Notes: generated by a model from the sequence alone, not told the origin. DNA of 64,000 nt from Neorhizobium tomejilense (GCA_002968845.1 PVBG01000008.1:151445-215444); one strand, 5' to 3'; positions 8,889 to 18,968 are shown, numbered from the stretch's first letter. Numbers and translations are program-made.

Positions 8889-9401
8889 ATGAAACGGACA
8901 GGTCCCATCGATACCGGATGCCCGGTGTTGCGCAGTCTCAAACATGTCGGCGAGGTCTGGAGCTTCCTGATCCTGCGCGATGCATTGGGAGGTGCGACAC
9001 GTTTCGACGAATTCCAGCGTAACCTCGATATCGCCCCGAATATCCTGACCAGCCGGTTGAACTCGCTTGTCGAATCCGGGCTGATGGAACGCCGGCGCTA
9101 TTCCGAGCGGCCGCCGCGGGACGAATACCACCTCACGCAGCGCGGTCGCGACTTCAAGCCTGTGGTGCAGGCGCTGCTTGCCTTCGGCAATCAGCATTTC
9201 GCGCCGGAGGGGGAAAGCATGGTGATCGTCAACAGGGAGACCGGCGAGCATGCCGACCCAATGATGATCGATCGCCGCAGCGGCCGGCCGCTGAGCGATC
9301 CGGTCTTCACCAACGCGGCCGGCCCAGCGGCAAGCGAGCGCATCCGCCGCCGCTATCCGTCCATGAACGAGCCAATGCAGCATAGAGAGGCCGATCGATG
9401 A
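8889..9401 (+). CDS. HxlR-family transcriptional regulator
   Basis: 170 residues, a winged helix-turn-helix of the HxlR type: the conserved Cys11 in GCPVLRSLKHVGEVW, recognition region RFDEFQRNLDIAPNILTSRLNSLVESGLM, then the wing YHLTQRG. Family members often sense electrophiles or oxidants through the N-terminal cysteine. The stop overlaps the MATE pump start by 4 nt, so it most likely controls that pump and itself through the palindrome at 8822. The start at 8889 is where homology begins; the open frame extends to 8694 across the operator and is not coding there. Confidence 0.9.
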   Translation: MKRTGPIDTGCPVLRSLKHVGEVWSFLILRDALGGATRFDEFQRNLDIAPNILTSRLNSLVESGLMERRRYSERPPRDEYHLTQRGRDFKPVVQALLAFGNQHFAPEGESMVIVNRETGEHADPMMIDRRSGRPLSDPVFTNAAGPAASERIRRRYPSMNEPMQHREADR

Positions 9402-10813
9402 GTGCCGTGACCACCGAAGCCGTCGAGGCGGCGTCTCCTTTCGAAGATGCGGACGCGGCGCCGATCAATCCGCGGACCCGGCAGCTGCTGCAGGATCCGA
9501 TCCTGCCGATGCTGATCCGGCTCGCATGGCCAAATATCCTGATCATGCTCGCCCAGGCATCGACAGGCCTTATCGAAACCTGGTGGATTTCGCATATGGG
9601 TACAGCTGCGCTGGCGGGCATGGCCCTGGTCTTTCCGGCCGTGATGCTGATGCAGATGATGTCTGCCGGCGGTTTCGGCGGAGCTATTTCCTCGGCAATC
9701 GCCCGCGCGCTCGGTGGCGGCCGGCGTGACGATGCCGACCTGCTTGCCTGGCATGCCGTCGTCGTCAATGTCGCGATCGGGCTGTTGTTTTCGGCGATCA
9801 TGCTCGCCTATGGCCGGCCGATCTATCGGGCGCTCGGCGGCGAAGGCGCGGAACTCGAGGCTGCGCTCGTCTATTCCAACGTGGTGTTCGGCGGCATGAT
9901 CTTCGTCTGGCTGATGAACGGCCTGGCGAGCGTGGTGCGCGGCACGGGCAATATGCTGTTCCCGGCGCTGGTTACCTGCGTCGGTGCCGCACTCCTCGTG
10001 CCCGTATCGCCGCTTCTCATTTTCGGCTTCGGTCCGTTCCAGGGGCTCGGCATCGCCGGCGGCGGTCTGGCCCTGGTGCTCTACAGTTCCGGCAGCACCG
10101 CGGTGCTTGCCTGGTACATCCTCTCCGGCCGCAATCTCGTGCGCTTCGGCGTCGGACCGCTTCGCTGGGCGATGTTCCTGGATATCGTCCGCCTCGGCGC
10201 TGCCGCGGCGATCAATTCCGTTCTCACCAATGTGACCATCGGCATTGCCACGGCTCTGGTGGCGACAAAGGCGGGCGTCTCGGCGGTGGCCGGTTTCGGT
10301 ACCGGCGCGAGGCTCGAATATCTGCTGATCCCCGTGATCTTCGGCATCGGTGCGCCGATGGTGGCGCTAGTTGGCACCAACATGGGCGCCGGCCAGAAAG
10401 ATCGCGCAATGCGCATCGCCTTCACCGGCGCCGCCATTGCCTTCGTCATCACCGAAGTGATCGGCCTGATCGCGGCGATCTTCCCGGTCGCGTGGATTTC
10501 GCTGTTCAGCGAGGAGCATGGAGCGATCGATGCGGGAGTCGCCTATCTGCAGATCGTCGGGCCAGTTTATGGTTTCTTCGGCGGCGGGCTGGCGCTCTAT
10601 TTCGCCTCTCAAGGCGCGGGCCAGCTACTCTGGCCGCTTGCCTGTGGTTTTCTGAGACTTGCCATTGCAGGTCTCGGGGGCTGGCTGGCGCTGGAGTTTA
10701 CCGGATCGCTCAACGGTCTGTTCTTTGCGCTGGCAGCTGGTCTGGTCGCCTATGGTGGGATCCTGTTCCTCGCCATCCGCTCCGGTGTCTGGTTCCGCGG
10801 AAAGGCAGCCTGA
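9398..10813 (+). CDS. MATE-family multidrug efflux transporter
   Basis: 471 residues with about 12 hydrophobic helices in two homologous halves, as in MATE Na+ or H+ coupled drug antiporters of the inner membrane. Typical features: LIRLAWPNILIMLAQASTGLIETWWISHMG at the start of helix 1-2 and the repeated GxG-rich helix 7. The N-terminus has a 40-residue cytosolic stretch. Translationally coupled (ATGA overlap) to the HxlR regulator. The substrate cannot be read from sequence. Confidence 0.9.
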   Translation: MSAVTTEAVEAASPFEDADAAPINPRTRQLLQDPILPMLIRLAWPNILIMLAQASTGLIETWWISHMGTAALAGMALVFPAVMLMQMMSAGGFGGAISSAIARALGGGRRDDADLLAWHAVVVNVAIGLLFSAIMLAYGRPIYRALGGEGAELEAALVYSNVVFGGMIFVWLMNGLASVVRGTGNMLFPALVTCVGAALLVPVSPLLIFGFGPFQGLGIAGGGLALVLYSSGSTAVLAWYILSGRNLVRFGVGPLRWAMFLDIVRLGAAAAINSVLTNVTIGIATALVATKAGVSAVAGFGTGARLEYLLIPVIFGIGAPMVALVGTNMGAGQKDRAMRIAFTGAAIAFVITEVIGLIAAIFPVAWISLFSEEHGAIDAGVAYLQIVGPVYGFFGGGLALYFASQGAGQLLWPLACGFLRLAIAGLGGWLALEFTGSLNGLFFALAAGLVAYGGILFLAIRSGVWFRGKAA

Positions 10814-11521
10814 TCAGCCGGAAAGAAATTCGGCGAGTGCCGGAATATCGCGCCGGGCGAGGAATTCCTCGGCGGGCGCCTGCAGCAGGATCTGGCCGTG
10901 GTCGACGAAGATCGCATGGTCGGCCAATCGGCCGACCTCATCCGGATCGTGGGTCACGATCAGCACCGTATTGCCGGTCTCGCGATGCAGGTCGATGAGC
11001 AGGCTGGCCATCGAAAGCCTGAGCCCGGGGTGGAGGGCCGCGAACGGCTCGTCCATCAGCAGAACCGGTTTTTTGCGCACCAGAGCCCGTGCGAAGGCGG
11101 CCCGCTGCCTTTCGCCACCGGAAAGCGTCCCCGGCATCCGTTTCTCAAAACCGCTCAAGCCCACGCGCTCCAGCGCCTGTGATATGGCGGCCCGATCACT
11201 GTTGGAAAGTTTCAGCGAGGGGCTGATGCCGAGGCCGATATTGGTGGCGAGGTCCAGATGGGCGAAGAGATTGTTGTCCTGAAAGATCAGCGATACGGGA
11301 CGCTCGGAGGGATGTTTTTCCGTCACGTCCCCGCCCGCGATCAGGATACGGCCGCGGTCCGGCGTCTCGAAGCCGGCAACGAGGTTGAGGAAGGTCGATT
11401 TGCCGGAGCCGGATGGGCCGGTAATCGCCGTCACGGCACCGGCCGGCAAAGCACAGTCGAAGCGGAATTCCCTGATGCCGAGCTTCAGTTCAACCTTGTT
11501 GAGCGCGATGTCGTCAGCCAT
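10814..11521 (-). CDS. thiQ: Thiamine ABC transporter ATP-binding protein ThiQ
   Basis: 235 residues. Walker [10 protein letters not shown], signature [11 protein letters not shown], Walker [13 protein letters not shown] and the H-loop ThrHisAsp are all present. Last gene of thiB-thiP-thiQ; its start overlaps the end of thiP by 8 nt. It energises uptake of thiamine/TMP/TPP. The TPP riboswitch upstream of the operon supports thiamine as substrate over the related iron/putrescine families. Confidence 0.93.
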   Translation of the reverse strand: MADDIALNKVELKLGIREFRFDCALPAGAVTAITGPSGSGKSTFLNLVAGFETPDRGRILIAGGDVTEKHPSERPVSLIFQDNNLFAHLDLATNIGLGISPSLKLSNSDRAAISQALERVGLSGFEKRMPGTLSGGERQRAAFARALVRKKPVLLMDEPFAALHPGLRLSMASLLIDLHRETGNTVLIVTHDPDEVGRLADHAIFVDHGQILLQAPAEEFLARRDIPALAEFLSG

Positions 11522-13133
11522 GGTTTGTTTCCCTTCGGCCGGCAGTGCCGATCATCGTCAAAGCCAGGCAGATGATGCCGAGGATGAGCGCCAGTCCGTC
11601 CGCATCGTTTGTCCGATAGCTGGATAGCCGGCTATAGACAAGCCAGGGAAGGGTGGTGAGATCGCTGGAGCCGAACAGTGCCACCGCGCCGAGATCGCCC
11701 AGCGACAGCGCCATGGCGAAGGACAGCGCCGTCAGCAGCGGCCTTGCCAGAACCGGCAGATCGATCCTCCATGCCCGTGAAAAGCCGGAAAGGCCGAGGC
11801 TTGCCGACAGCCTGCCTGTCCGCTTGCGGTGCGTTTCGACGGCCGGGGCCAAAACGCGCATCACAAAGGGAAGCGCCATCAGCATGTTGATGATCGCCAC
11901 CAGCGCCGGGGCGAAGCGCGCCACATCGCCGAACGGGCGCAGCATCAGGAACCAGCCGGTCCCGAGCACGACCGGCGGCACGAGCAGCACCAGCGAGGAC
12001 ATCCCACCCAAGGACACGGAAAACGCCTTGGCCGTTCCGCCAGGCGTCTTCATGTCTGAGATTGCTCCGCGCCCAGCAATGATAGCCAGGGAGGTCAGAA
12101 CGGCCAGCAGGCCGGCGGAAAGCGCGATCGTGAGACTGGTCCAGGTGGCGCGCAGGAAGGCGGGGCTGTTGACGAGGCTCCAGAGATTGGCCTGGACGCC
12201 AGCGCCGACGATCGAGGCGAGCGGCAGGATCAGGAATATCGTGGCAAGCAGGATCGCCAGCACATCCCAGAGCCACGCGGGCAACGTTCGGCCATCGAAC
12301 CGGCGGGTCGCCCGACCGGCCGTGATGCCAGCGTCGTCAGGGGCTGGAAACAGCGAAATCGCAATCAGGATCAGCGCCGTCACGCCGATCTGCAGCAGCG
12401 ACAGCGCTATGGCGCGCGGAGGGTCGAAATCGAAACGCAGCGACTGGTAGATCGCCACTTCGAGCGTGGTCGCGGCCGGCCCGCCGCCGAGCACCAGGAC
12501 GAGCGTGAAGCTCGTGGCGCACAGCATGAAAACCAGGCCGGCAATGCCTGGGATGACGCGGCGGGCCGCAGGCCACTCGATGAAGCGGAAAACGGAGAAG
12601 GGTTTCATCCCGAGGCTGGAGGAGAGCAGCCAATATTCCGCCGGCAGGCGCTCCAGCGCGGCAAGCAGCAGTCTCGCGGCGAGCGGAAGGTTGAAGAACA
12701 CATGTGCCAGCAATATGCCGGAAAGCCCATAAACGCTAATCGGTTGTTCGAGACCAAGCTTCAATAGCAGGCTGTTCATCACCCCCTGCCGCCCCCAGAT
12801 GCCGATCAGGCCGAGCGCGCCGATCAGTACCGGCAGGCCCATAGGCAACGCCATCAGCCGGATGACCCATACACGGCCTGGAAAGCGCGGGCGGCGTGCG
12901 AGCGCGAGTGCGACGGGAAGGGCGAAGACGACCGACAGCAGCGTCGAAAGAACCGCCTGCAGCAGGGTGAAACGCAGAATTCGCCAGGTATAGGCGGCGA
13001 ACAGCCGGCTTTGGGTGTTGCCTGCGTCCCAAGAGAGAAGGGCGGCGACTGCGATGCCGACGAAGAAGGCGATTCCGGCAAGGCTCAGCAGCCCCCAGCC
13101 TATCCCGCGTCTCCGCTCGGCCCTCGTCAGCAT
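11514..13133 (-). CDS. thiP: Thiamine ABC transporter permease ThiP
   Basis: 539 residues, the same size as E. coli ThiP (536), with about 12 transmembrane helices in two BPD_transp_1 halves. The C-terminal half contains [22 protein letters not shown], characteristic of ThiP/FbpB-type permeases. It lies 3 nt after thiB and overlaps thiQ, so the three subunits are co-translated. Confidence 0.93.
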   Translation of the reverse strand: MLTRAERRRGIGWGLLSLAGIAFFVGIAVAALLSWDAGNTQSRLFAAYTWRILRFTLLQAVLSTLLSVVFALPVALALARRPRFPGRVWVIRLMALPMGLPVLIGALGLIGIWGRQGVMNSLLLKLGLEQPISVYGLSGILLAHVFFNLPLAARLLLAALERLPAEYWLLSSSLGMKPFSVFRFIEWPAARRVIPGIAGLVFMLCATSFTLVLVLGGGPAATTLEVAIYQSLRFDFDPPRAIALSLLQIGVTALILIAISLFPAPDDAGITAGRATRRFDGRTLPAWLWDVLAILLATIFLILPLASIVGAGVQANLWSLVNSPAFLRATWTSLTIALSAGLLAVLTSLAIIAGRGAISDMKTPGGTAKAFSVSLGGMSSLVLLVPPVVLGTGWFLMLRPFGDVARFAPALVAIINMLMALPFVMRVLAPAVETHRKRTGRLSASLGLSGFSRAWRIDLPVLARPLLTALSFAMALSLGDLGAVALFGSSDLTTLPWLVYSRLSSYRTNDADGLALILGIICLALTMIGTAGRRETNHG

Positions 13134-13136
13134 GGA

Positions 13137-14147
13137 TCAGTTGATGCTCATGGCCGTCAGCCATTCGTCGATCCAGGCCTGCCGGTTCTTGGCCACCTGG
13201 TCCGACCCCATCAGGAAAGTCTTGGTCGGCTGCACCAGGTTGTTGAATGCGTCGGGGAGCGGCTGGGAGGTCGTGGCGGCCGGCATCATCCAGTTGGTGG
13301 TCGGGATGACGTCCTGGAAGGCCGGCGAGACCATGAATTTCAGGAACTGTTTCGCCAGATCCTTTTCCTTCGCCCCCTTCAGCATGCCGGCAACTTCGAT
13401 CTGGATGTAATGGCCTTCGGAGAATGAGGCGGCCTGGTAGCGCTCCGTCTTCTCCTCGACCATGTGATAGGCCGGCGAGGTCGTGTAGGAAAACACCATC
13501 GGCACTTCGCCCTTGGTGAACAGGCCATAGGCCTCCGACCAACCGGGCGTGACGGTCAGCACGCGTTTCCTGAGCTTCGCCCAGGCCTCCGGCGCCTGGT
13601 CGCCATAGACCGATTTCACCCAGAGCAGCAGGCCGAGGCCGGGTGTCGAGGTGCGCGGGTCCTCGATGGCGATCTTCTGCGCCGGATCGCCGTCCACCAG
13701 TTCCTTGAGGCTTTTCGGCGGGTTCTTGATCGCCTGCGTATCGTAGACGACGGCGAAATGGCCGTAGTCGTAGGGGATGAACGTGTCGTCGCTGTAATTG
13801 CCGGGGACCTTGGCCGCGGCGGCGTCGAGCCCGTGCGGCTCGAACAGGCCGGTCGCCTTTGCCTCGGAGATCAGGTTGGTATCGAGGCCGAGCGCGATAT
13901 CGGCGTCGGTGCCTTTGCCTTCCAGTTTCAGGCGGGTCAGAAGCGCCACGCCATCGGCGACGCCGACGAAATTGAGCTTGCAGGCGCAAGTCTTTTCGAA
14001 CGCCTCTTTCATCTTGGGACCCGGGCCCCAATCGGAGATGAAGCTCTCGTAGGTGTAGACGGTCAGCGTCTTTTCCTGCGCTTCGGCCGGCGCGGAAAGA
14101 GAAAAGGCGGCAGCGGCCGCGAGTATGGAAAGAATGGTGCTGCGCAT
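13137..14147 (-). CDS. thiB: Thiamine-binding periplasmic protein ThiB
   Basis: 336 residues with a clear Sec signal peptide ([23 protein letters not shown]), then [19 protein letters not shown], diagnostic of ThiB/TbpA. Binds thiamine, thiamine phosphate and TPP in the periplasm. The start at 14147 gives the signal peptide and has a GGAG-like Shine-Dalgarno; the open frame extends to 14249 through the riboswitch expression platform. First gene of the riboswitch-controlled operon. Confidence 0.93.
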   Translation of the reverse strand: MRSTILSILAAAAAFSLSAPAEAQEKTLTVYTYESFISDWGPGPKMKEAFEKTCACKLNFVGVADGVALLTRLKLEGKGTDADIALGLDTNLISEAKATGLFEPHGLDAAAAKVPGNYSDDTFIPYDYGHFAVVYDTQAIKNPPKSLKELVDGDPAQKIAIEDPRTSTPGLGLLLWVKSVYGDQAPEAWAKLRKRVLTVTPGWSEAYGLFTKGEVPMVFSYTTSPAYHMVEEKTERYQAASFSEGHYIQIEVAGMLKGAKEKDLAKQFLKFMVSPAFQDVIPTTNWMMPAATTSQPLPDAFNNLVQPTKTFLMGSDQVAKNRQAWIDEWLTAMSIN

Positions 14148-14199
14148 CAGCGTCTCCTCGTTTTGGTGACAAAGGGGAATAGGCGCTGATGAAGAGCCG

Positions 14200-14288
14200 T
14201 CTAATCCCTCCGCCGGTGTTAACCGGATCAGGTTCCGCGGGTTGGCCAAAGGCCTCTCAGCCGCACGAAAACGCGCGGCACCCCGTTA
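14200..14288 (-). ncRNA. TPP riboswitch (THI element)
   Basis: On the minus strand the conserved THI-box parts are in order: GGGGTGCC, CTGAGAGG (complement of 14253-14260), GAACCTGATC (complement of 14226-14235), then GGTTAACACCGGCGGAGGGA (complement of 14204-14223). This is the thiamine pyrophosphate aptamer, placed 55 nt before thiB, which it should repress at high TPP. Confidence 0.95.
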
Positions 14289-14392
14289 GAGCAGGATCAG
14301 ATTTAGCGGCGAGGCGAATGGCTGGCAAGAGGCGGTCTGCGGCCGGCTCAAGGCGCATTCGGCAGGAGCAACACGGCTCAGTGGTTCATGGG

Positions 14393-14800
14393 TCAGTGGT
14401 TTTGCGGAAACACTTTCAGTTCACGCGGAACGATCGCCATGCCGCCCAGCCGGTTGGCAACGGCGTAGTCGATGGTCTTCTCGACCACATCGGGCATGAC
14501 CGGTTTGGTGAGAACGCCGAGCGAGCCTTTGACGCCGGCTTCCACATCGTCCGGATTGCCGGTCATAAAGACGACGGTAATGCCATATTGCTCGGCAAGC
14601 TCTCGACCGATCTCCGGACCAGTCCGGCCGTCCGAAAGATTGACATCGACCAGGGCGATATCGGCATAGGCGGCGAGCGCCAGGGCGTGTTTGCGGGCAT
14701 TGGCAAAACCGGCGACTTTCAGGCCCATGGCTTCGATCGTCTCGGCTACATCGAGCGCGATCAGAAACTCGTCTTCGACAATCATAACTCTTTGATTCAT
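14393..14800 (-). CDS. Stand-alone receiver-domain response regulator
   Basis: 135 residues, essentially one CheY-like receiver: acidic pair Glu9/Asp10 in MIVEDEFLIALD, phospho-acceptor Asp52 in ALVDVNLSD, the Thr of VVFMTGNPDD and Lys of VLTKPV. No output domain. This sub-type accompanies HWE/HisKA_2 kinases in rhizobia; the receiver domain of the hybrid kinase at 22354 is similar in style. The start at 14800 is chosen for its GAGG Shine-Dalgarno and fold boundary; 14842 is an in-frame alternative. The partner kinase is unknown. Confidence 0.8.
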   Translation of the reverse strand: MNQRVMIVEDEFLIALDVAETIEAMGLKVAGFANARKHALALAAYADIALVDVNLSDGRTGPEIGRELAEQYGITVVFMTGNPDDVEAGVKGSLGVLTKPVMPDVVEKTIDYAVANRLGGMAIVPRELKVFPQNH

Positions 14801-15002
14801 CGCCTCAGTGGCCAGCCGACGACGCGTAACATTTGTCAGCATTGGATGTCCCCATTCGGTTGATCGGTTCCTGGCAGGCCGATCCGTCCCCGGGACATTT
14901 CGACCACTACTCACACCCCAGAACGCCCCGGGACATCATATGTTCCGCTCCGCGACAAATATTTTTTTAGCTAACTATCTGTTAAGCTTAACAAATTGCA
15001 AA

Positions 15003-16823
15003 TCAGCCTTCAATTTCCTCACGCAGCATTTCGAGCTCCAGCCATTCTTCTTCCATTTTGCTGATGCTTTGGCGCAGCTTTTCCATCTCCGCAGCCAGCT
15101 TGTTGAAGGCGGCGGGATCCTTGGTGAAGAGGTTGGGATCGGCCATTTTCTTCTCGCGGGCGGCGATCTCGGCCTCGGCTTTTGCCATTTCCTTCGGCAG
15201 GTTCTCGAGCGCGAATTTCTGCTTGAAGGAAAGCTTGCCTTTGCCCTTCGGGATGCCGGAAACCGATGCTGCAGTATCGGTTTTTGCCCTGTCAGCTTTT
15301 TCCGTGCGGCGCCTTTCCTCCAGCGCGCCCTTCCGCTGCGCCAGCATATCCGTGTAGCCGCCGGCATATTCGATCCAGCGGCCGTCCGGTGCGTCCGGAT
15401 TGGCGGGGGCGATGGTCGAGGTCACGGTGCGGTCGAGGAAGTCACGGTCGTGGCTGACGAGGATGACGGTGCCGGTATAGCCGGCGACGATTTCCTGCAG
15501 CAGGTCCAGCGTCTCGATGTCGAGGTCGTTGGTCGGTTCGTCCAATATCAGGAGGTTGGACGGCCGGGCCATGATGCGGGCGAGCATCAGCCGGGCGCGC
15601 TCGCCGCCGGAAAGGTTCCTGATCGGTGTCCTGATCTGCTCCGGCTGGAACAGGAAGTCCTTCATGTAGCCTGCGACATGCCGCTGTTCGCCGTTGACCA
15701 GCAGCGTCTCGCCGCGTCCATCCGTCAGATAGTGGGACAGCGTGTCCTCGGGGTCCAGGTCCTCGCGCTTCTGGTCGAGCGTGGCGATTTCCAGGTTGGT
15801 GCCGAGCTTGACGGTGCCGGTGTCGGGCGTCAGCTGGCCGGTCAGCATCTTCAGAAGCGTCGTCTTGCCGGCACCGTTCGGGCCGACGAGACCGATGCAG
15901 TCGCCGCGATGCACGCGGATCGAGAACGGCGCGACGATCGGCCGGTCGTAGCTCTTGGTGATGTTCTCGGCCTCGATGACAAGCTTGCCGGATTCACGGC
16001 CTTCGCTGACGCTCGCCTGCACCGTGCCCTGCGGTCCTTTATGGCCGCGGTAATTGCCGCGCATCGTCTGCAGCTCACCGAGGCGGCGCATGTTGCGCTT
16101 GCGGCGCGCGGTCACGCCATAACGCAGCCAGTGTTCCTCGCGCTCGATCGCCTTGCCGAGCTTGTGCTGTTCCAGCTCTTCCGCCTCCAGCACTTCGTCG
16201 CGCCACGCTTCGAACTCGCCGAAACCGCGGTTCAGGCGTCGCGACGTGCCGCGATCGAGCCAGACCGTGGCATTCGAGACCTTTTCGAGGAAACGACGGT
16301 CATGCGAGATCACCACCAGCGCGCTTCTCGTCTTGCGCAGCTCGTCTTCCAGCCATTCGATGGTCGGCAGGTCCAGATGGTTGGTCGGCTCGTCCAGCAT
16401 CAGGATGTCGGGTTCGGGCGCCATGACGCGGGCAAGTGCTGCGCGTCGGGCCTCGCCGCCGGAGAGCGTGTTCGGGTGTTCCTGGCCGGTGAGGCCCAGA
16501 TGTTCGAGCAGATAGGTGACGCGATAAGGATCGTCGCCCGGGCCGAGGCCCGCTTCGGCATAGGCCTGCACCGTCGAATAATCGGCGAAATCCGGCGCCT
16601 GTTCGAGATAGCGGATGGTCGAGGAGGGATGGCGGAACACCTCGCCCGACTGGGGCTCGACCATCCCGGCGGCGATCTTCATCAGCGTCGACTTGCCGGA
16701 ACCGTTGCGGCCGACCAGGCAGATGCGGTCGCCCGGCTCTACCTGCATGCCGGCGCCGGCGAGAAGCGGCGCGCCGCCGAAGCTCAGGAAAATATCGTCA
16801 AGTTTCAGAATTGGGGGCGCCAA
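15003..16823 (-). CDS. ABC-F family ATPase (Uup-like)
   Basis: 606 residues with two ABC domains and no membrane segment. Domain 1: GRNGSGKST, LSGGEARRAAL, LDEPTNHLD; domain 2: GPNGAGKTT, LSGGERARLML, LDEPTNDLD. A charged linker joins them and the last 70 residues form a predicted coiled coil (EMAKAEAEIAAREKK, KLRQSISKMEEEW), as in Uup. ABC-F proteins act on the ribosomal E site or, for Uup, on DNA and ribosome assembly. Starts 3 nt after the thiamine pyrophosphokinase gene. The subfamily is inferred from the C-terminal coil. Confidence 0.88.
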   Translation of the reverse strand: MAPPILKLDDIFLSFGGAPLLAGAGMQVEPGDRICLVGRNGSGKSTLMKIAAGMVEPQSGEVFRHPSSTIRYLEQAPDFADYSTVQAYAEAGLGPGDDPYRVTYLLEHLGLTGQEHPNTLSGGEARRAALARVMAPEPDILMLDEPTNHLDLPTIEWLEDELRKTRSALVVISHDRRFLEKVSNATVWLDRGTSRRLNRGFGEFEAWRDEVLEAEELEQHKLGKAIEREEHWLRYGVTARRKRNMRRLGELQTMRGNYRGHKGPQGTVQASVSEGRESGKLVIEAENITKSYDRPIVAPFSIRVHRGDCIGLVGPNGAGKTTLLKMLTGQLTPDTGTVKLGTNLEIATLDQKREDLDPEDTLSHYLTDGRGETLLVNGEQRHVAGYMKDFLFQPEQIRTPIRNLSGGERARLMLARIMARPSNLLILDEPTNDLDIETLDLLQEIVAGYTGTVILVSHDRDFLDRTVTSTIAPANPDAPDGRWIEYAGGYTDMLAQRKGALEERRRTEKADRAKTDTAASVSGIPKGKGKLSFKQKFALENLPKEMAKAEAEIAAREKKMADPNLFTKDPAAFNKLAAEMEKLRQSISKMEEEWLELEMLREEIEG

Positions 16824-16826
16824 CAG

Positions 16827-17477
16827 TCAGGCTCCTGTAAAGTCGTGGGGGCGGGCAAGGATCATGGCCTTGCCTTTCCTCAAATGGAATTCCACCCGGC
16901 CTTCTGCAACGTTCGAGACGGTGCGCGAGGAGCCGAAGGGGAGCGAGAAGTTGTCGAGCGGATAACGTGCGCCGATGATATCGAGCCCTTCCAGGTTGGA
17001 AAAACCGATGACTGAAAACAGCGAACCCTTCGGCAGGTCCAGGGTCTTTGTGCCCGGCAGCAGCGGCGCGGCCTCCTCGTCGCCCGACGTCAGCAGGATG
17101 TCGAGGTCGCGTTCGGCCAGGCTCATGGCATGAAAGAGATGCTGAAGCGCATGGTCGCTGCGCTCGCCGCCGAGCGCGCCGGCAAGGATCAGCCTTGTCG
17201 CGCCGCGTTCAACGGCTTCGGCTGTTGCGATCTCGCCGTCCGTCTCGTTCTTGGCCGGCGGAAAGGCCTGCCGCTCGACCTGCGGGAACTGCGCAATCAG
17301 CGCGGCGTCGGAGGAATCGAAATCGCCGACCCAGAGTTCCGGCTTCGCGCCGAGCGCGGCCGCATGGCGCATGCCGCTATCGGCCGCGATGAAGCGGCTG
17401 CCGGCGATCGTGTCCCGCAGGCGGTCGGTGACGTGCAAGTTGCCGCCGAGCAGAATGGTGAAGGTCGAATGGGTCAT
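16827..17477 (-). CDS. Thiamine diphosphokinase (thiamine pyrophosphokinase)
   Basis: 216 residues. TPK-type motifs GDFDS (catalytic aspartates), KNETDGEIA and LGGERSDHALQHLF are all present, with a C-terminal beta-rich TPK_B1 domain. It converts thiamine plus ATP to thiamine pyrophosphate, so it complements the thiamine importer thiBPQ 3 kb away. Starts at 17477 or 17483 are equivalent; the frame also opens at 17531. Followed after 3 nt by the ABC-F gene. Confidence 0.88.
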   Translation of the reverse strand: MTHSTFTILLGGNLHVTDRLRDTIAGSRFIAADSGMRHAAALGAKPELWVGDFDSSDAALIAQFPQVERQAFPPAKNETDGEIATAEAVERGATRLILAGALGGERSDHALQHLFHAMSLAERDLDILLTSGDEEAAPLLPGTKTLDLPKGSLFSVIGFSNLEGLDIIGARYPLDNFSLPFGSSRTVSNVAEGRVEFHLRKGKAMILARPHDFTGA

Positions 17478-17577
17478 GTGCATTGCCCATAGCGCAAAGC
17501 CGGTGGAAAGGGAAAGCTGTTGCACCGTCACGGGTGAGCTTTTAGTTTGCGGCGCGTTTACCGATCAGGATCACGAG

Positions 17578-18417
17578 ATGCAGTTTCAGGGTACAGCGGA
17601 CTATATTGCCGACAAGGATCTCATGGTGGCGGTCAACGCCGCGATCCGGCTCGAACGTCCGCTGCTGGTGAAAGGCGAGCCCGGCACCGGCAAAACCGAG
17701 CTTGCGCGGCAGGTCGCCGCCGCCCTCGGGCTCGATCTGATCGAGTGGAACATCAAGTCCACCACCAAGGCGCAGCAGGGGCTCTACGAATACGATGCCG
17801 TCTCGCGGCTGCGCGACAGCCAGCTCGGCGACGAACGCGTCCACGACGTGGCCAACTATATCCGCCGCGGCAAGCTGTGGCAGGCCTTTGCCTCCGACAG
17901 GAAGCTCGTCCTGTTGATCGACGAGATCGACAAGGCCGATATCGAGTTCCCGAACGACCTGTTGCAGGAACTCGACCGCATGGAATTCCATGTCTACGAG
18001 ACCGGCGAGATGGTCCGCGCCAAGGTCCGGCCGATCGTCATCATCACCTCCAACAACGAGAAGGAACTGCCGGACGCCTTCCTGCGCCGCTGTTTCTTCC
18101 ACTATATCCGTTTCCCGGACGTCGATACGCTCGCCCGCATCGTCGAGGTCCATTATCCCGGCATCAAGCAGGCGCTGGTGCGCAACGCGCTCACGCAATT
18201 CTACGAGATCCGCGAGATGCCGGGGCTGAAGAAGAAGCCCTCGACCTCCGAAGCGCTCGATTGGATCCGGCTGCTGGTCTCGGACGACGTCGATCCGTCG
18301 GACCTGCGCGGCGACGTCAAGAACGCGCTGCCGAAGCTGCATGGCGCTCTCCTCAAGAACGAGCAGGACGTGCATCTCTTCGAGCGGATGGCCTTCCTGG
18401 CGCGGCGGGAAAGATGA
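17578..18417 (+). CDS. MoxR-family AAA+ ATPase
   Basis: 279 residues. Walker A GEPGTGKT (33-40), Walker B VLLIDEIDKAD, sensor-1 TSNN and the arginine finger region FLRRC are seen. MoxR ATPases are chaperone-like and work with von Willebrand A proteins; a CoxE-like VWA gene lies at 19976, separated here by a Nudix gene and metA. The start at 17578 follows ACGAG; the open frame extends to 17251 antisense to the kinase gene and is not MoxR-like. Its stop overlaps the Nudix start. Confidence 0.9.
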   Translation: MQFQGTADYIADKDLMVAVNAAIRLERPLLVKGEPGTGKTELARQVAAALGLDLIEWNIKSTTKAQQGLYEYDAVSRLRDSQLGDERVHDVANYIRRGKLWQAFASDRKLVLLIDEIDKADIEFPNDLLQELDRMEFHVYETGEMVRAKVRPIVIITSNNEKELPDAFLRRCFFHYIRFPDVDTLARIVEVHYPGIKQALVRNALTQFYEIREMPGLKKKPSTSEALDWIRLLVSDDVDPSDLRGDVKNALPKLHGALLKNEQDVHLFERMAFLARRER

Positions 18418-18854
18418 TGCCCGATGCGTTCAAGGTGCTGATCTACGCCGTCTGGCAGAATCGGTTGCTGGTTTTCGACGAGCCGGACTTTCCCGATCAG
18501 TGGTTGCAGGTGCCGGGCGGTACGATCGAGCCCGGGGAAGCGCCGGATATCGCCGCCGCTCGTGAATTTCACGAAGAGACAGGTCTTGCCGTCGATGTTC
18601 CGCTGCACCCGCTCATGGTTCACGATTACCGTTTCCAGAAGGATGGCAGGGAGATCTGCCATCGCCGGCATTATTTCCTGCTTCGACTGACGGGGGATTA
18701 TGCCGACACCTGGATTCATATTGAGGAACATCGCTACGATGGCGGCGAGCCCATCCGTTTTCGCTTTTCCTGGATGCCGCTGGACGATGCGGCGCGCCAG
18801 CTCGGCGGCGGGCTGGCAGACGCGCTTCCGCTCGTTCTCATGGACGCGCCGTAG
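18414..18854 (+). CDS. Nudix hydrolase
   Basis: 146 residues. The Nudix box is complete: GGTIEPGEAPDIAAAREFHEETGL fits Gx5Ex7REUxEExGU (about residues 41-64). It hydrolyses a nucleoside diphosphate linked to another moiety; the substrate is unknown. The ATG at 18414 overlaps the MoxR stop (ATGA), indicating translational coupling. Confidence 0.87.
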   Translation: MMPDAFKVLIYAVWQNRLLVFDEPDFPDQWLQVPGGTIEPGEAPDIAAAREFHEETGLAVDVPLHPLMVHDYRFQKDGREICHRRHYFLLRLTGDYADTWIHIEEHRYDGGEPIRFRFSWMPLDDAARQLGGGLADALPLVLMDAP

Positions 18855-18915
18855 GAGCAAGATTATGCTCCCATTGACGCCGGTCGTAGCAAGGCGTATT
18901 TGAACTTTCGAGAAT

Positions 18916-18968
18916 TCGTGGTGATTTGGCCGGCCGGCTTGCAGCCACGTTAAAAAAGTCGCTAAAGG
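18916..18968 (+). ncRNA. SAM-II riboswitch (metA motif)
   Basis: Stem CGTGG (18917-18921) / CCACG (18945-18949), the loop GTGATTTG followed by GGCCGGCTTGCAG, then TTAAAAAAGTCGCTAAAG forming the H-type pseudoknot partner: the conserved SAM-II signature of alphaproteobacteria. It ends 75 nt before metA and should shut off metA translation when S-adenosylmethionine is abundant. Confidence 0.93.

Noticed and set aside
14808..17015. Open frame antisense to the ABC-F gene
   Set aside because: Shadow; the two ABC domains on the minus strand explain the sequence.
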